DNA of 22,759 bases, from positions 1-22,759 of the forward strand of contig JACTVT010000038.1 of NCBI GenBank assembly GCA_014465955.1. The letters run 5' to 3'. This document shows, in pieces, positions 21,758-22,759 of the stretch. Source of the DNA: Eubacterium sp. (GTDB lineage: Bacteria; Bacillota; Clostridia; Oscillospirales; Acutalibacteraceae). The position numbers were made by a program, and so were the translations under genes. Each line of letters opens with the position of its first letter. Position 1 is the stretch's first letter. The notes under the pieces are model-generated. The model was not told the origin of the DNA. It made no database searches and was given only the letters and a program-made list of their open reading frames with translations.

Positions 21758-21793
21758 AAAAGAAAAAGCCTATACTACGAGGGTAGTATAGGC
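21758..21793 (-). terminator. riboswitch-controlled intrinsic terminator
   Basis: GCCTATACTAC (21768-21778) and GTAGTATAGGC (21783-21793) are perfect complements around a GAGG loop (+ strand). On the minus strand they are followed by TTTTTCTTTT. It lies directly after the TPP aptamer, as expected for ligand-dependent termination. Confidence 0.92.
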
Positions 21794-21810
21794 CATAATT
21801 ATTGTATATC

Positions 21811-21877
21811 GTCTTCACCGTCCATACTAATGCTCGGTTTGAAGGGTATAATCTCAGCCTTTTACAGCACCCCTGAC
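21811..21877 (-). ncRNA. TPP riboswitch (THI element)
   Basis: On the minus strand the conserved GTCAGGGGTGC, GGCTGAGA and TACCCTT blocks of the TPP aptamer occur in order. They are followed by ACCGAGCATTAGTATGGACGG, which can form the P4 (CCG/CGG) and P5 (CAT/ATG) helices, and GAAGAC, which closes P1 with GTC. The helix P3 is very short and the P4/P5 side differs from the usual ACCTGAT...GCG consensus, so it is a divergent member. It is followed by a terminator and the thiamine importer operon, so high TPP should stop transcription. Confidence 0.85.
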
Positions 21878-21893
21878 TTATTAAGTTACTGCT

Positions 21894-21922
21894 ATTATAG
21901 TGCCATTAATCCTGTTTGTCAA
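21894..21922 (-). promoter_or_regulatory. promoter of the TPP riboswitch operon
   Basis: On the minus strand a full-consensus TTGACA (21917-21922), 17 nt, and TATAAT (21894-21899). The -35 is inside the last codons of pflA, so the promoter overlaps the upstream gene's end. Confidence 0.9.
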
Positions 21923-22613
21923 TGATTTTTTGCAAATCGCAAAGTTTGCCCTTGTCCATCGGCTTGGCGTTTTTCAGCGGATTTTCAATTTTTAGATTTT
22001 CATATTTAAAAAATCCCATCGTGTGAAAGGGGAGCAGTTCGTATTTTTCGTAATGGAACTGATTTGCAAATTCTTTATATTTGCGTATTTCGTCTTCGTT
22101 GTCGTTGATGCCGGGCACAACAACGGTGCGAAGCCACAGGCGCTTGCCCGTTTCGGTGCAGTATCTGCCGATTGCAATAAAGTTTTCAAAATTGCCGCCT
22201 GTGTATTTTTTGTAGTCTGCCTCGTTGTAAAATTTAATGTCAAGAATAACCATATCGGCATTATCAATGCAGGTCTTAACGGTGTCGGTCAGCGGCACAC
22301 TGCCCGAAGTGTCAAGGCAGTAGCCGATGCCCTCGGCTTTCAGCAGGGGAGAAATCTCGTTTATAAATTCAGCGTTCAGCAACGGCTCGCCGCCTGAAAA
22401 GGTTACACCGCCGCCGTTTTTAAAATACGGCTTGTAGCGTTTAATTTTTTTTGCAAGTTCCTCGGCAGTGTATTCGGTGCCTGTGCCGAACCACGTGTCG
22501 GGATTGTGGCAATAAACGCACCGAAGCGGACAGCCTGTAAAGAATACGCCGTAGCGGATTCCCTCGCCGTCAAGCGCCGCCATGGATTCGATTGAATGTA
22601 TTGTTGTTGTCAT
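21906..22613 (-). CDS. pflA: pyruvate formate-lyase activating enzyme
   Basis: The 235-aa radical SAM enzyme has the cluster motif CX3CX2C (Cys28, Cys32, Cys35 in GCPLRCVYCHNPDTW) and the SAM-binding GGGVTFSGGEPLL. The DGEGIR start and the CHNPDTW block mark the glycyl-radical activase family of PflA. It installs the glycyl radical on pyruvate formate-lyase in anaerobic pyruvate breakdown. Its partner pflB is not in the window; it may lie beyond, or pflA may stand alone. GAGGTAAA precedes the start. Because no activating partner is adjacent, another glycyl-radical enzyme cannot be excluded as target. Confidence 0.93.
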   Translation of the reverse strand: MTTTIHSIESMAALDGEGIRYGVFFTGCPLRCVYCHNPDTWFGTGTEYTAEELAKKIKRYKPYFKNGGGVTFSGGEPLLNAEFINEISPLLKAEGIGYCLDTSGSVPLTDTVKTCIDNADMVILDIKFYNEADYKKYTGGNFENFIAIGRYCTETGKRLWLRTVVVPGINDNEDEIRKYKEFANQFHYEKYELLPFHTMGFFKYENLKIENPLKNAKPMDKGKLCDLQKIIDKQD

Positions 22614-22662
22614 ATTTTACCTCGTGTCTGATTGTGCCTTGTCGCAAGAAAAAATTCACTAA

Positions 22663-22759
22663 TCAGTTATTGTTATAATATTTATCTTCAGTCCATTTTG
22701 CGGGATTGTTATTTATATATTCCCAAACATTTAAATAGTCTTCTTCATTTCGGATAATA
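22663..22759 (-). CDS. REP-associated tyrosine transposase (RAYT), C-terminal end, cut by window edge
   Basis: On the minus strand, from the right edge, the frame reads IIRNEEDYLNVWEYINNNPAKW followed by TEDKYYNNN and a TGA at 22663-22665. The pattern EYI-x-x-NP-x-KW-x-x-D-x-YY is the typical C-terminal end of IS200-related REP-associated transposases (Y1 family). Only 31 codons are in the window, so the catalytic His-x-His and tyrosine cannot be checked. Its neighbourhood supports the call: a dozen GTAG-foot hairpins, the recognition signal known for such enzymes, are scattered over the window. Confidence 0.7.
   Translation of the reverse strand, partial: IIRNEEDYLNVWEYINNNPAKWTEDKYYNNN

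Overview
The window reads as a chromosomal segment of a low-GC, anaerobic Bacillota bacterium, most likely a gut Clostridia member of the Ruminococcaceae/Oscillospiraceae type. The evidence is strong AAGGAGG-like ribosome sites, several TTG starts, TTGACA/TATAAT promoters, a GPH-type sugar transporter, a pyruvate formate-lyase activase, LytTR and DUF3021 proteins, and the NifU-like/GGGtGRT gene pair common in such anaerobes. No species is assigned.

Left part (1-3464, + strand): after an incoming terminator, a promoter drives a leader that carries the 5' half of a 5S rRNA-like sequence and then an intrinsic terminator directly before the first ribosome site. It leads into a tight run of small metabolite-modifying enzymes: nucleotidyltransferase, Nudix hydrolase, a GNAT/pyrophosphatase-like fusion, a P-loop kinase and a second GNAT. 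Next (3475-6691), on the minus strand, come glycolytic GAPDH and a 12-TM GPH-like sugar transporter with a highly structured leader. An 88-bp repeat lies in opposite orientation on either side of this pair.

Middle (6848-13115): a minus-strand two-component system with an unusually large multi-TM sensor kinase; an orphan PqqD-like protein; a plus-strand operon of a NifU-like Fe-S scaffold protein and the uncharacterised GGGtGRT protein; then a minus-strand ParE/RelE-Phd toxin-antitoxin cassette bracketed by two 51-bp copies of the same terminator sequence.

Right part: a plus-strand operon of an ABC-2 exporter, a LytTR regulator and a DUF3021 membrane protein (13357-16041); a Na/Pi cotransporter with a PhoU-like tail; a minus-strand CDP-alcohol phosphatidyltransferase; and a minus-strand TPP-riboswitch operon (21877 down to 18823) for a thiamine-precursor ABC importer plus an MTH1187-type thiamine-binding protein. 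pflA follows, and at the right edge is the C-terminal end of a REP-associated tyrosine transposase (RAYT).

At least a dozen short intergenic hairpins share a GTAG tetranucleotide at the foot of a GC-rich stem (GTAGGGG...CCCC in either orientation). This is the layout of REP elements mobilised by RAYTs and fits the RAYT remnant at the right end. The most unusual points are the 5S-mimic attenuator-like leader, the GTAG/REP-RAYT family, the GGGtGRT operon with an operator-like palindrome inside its promoter, the terminator-duplicating toxin-antitoxin insertion, and the ribosome-site-sequestering hairpin ahead of the sugar transporter.
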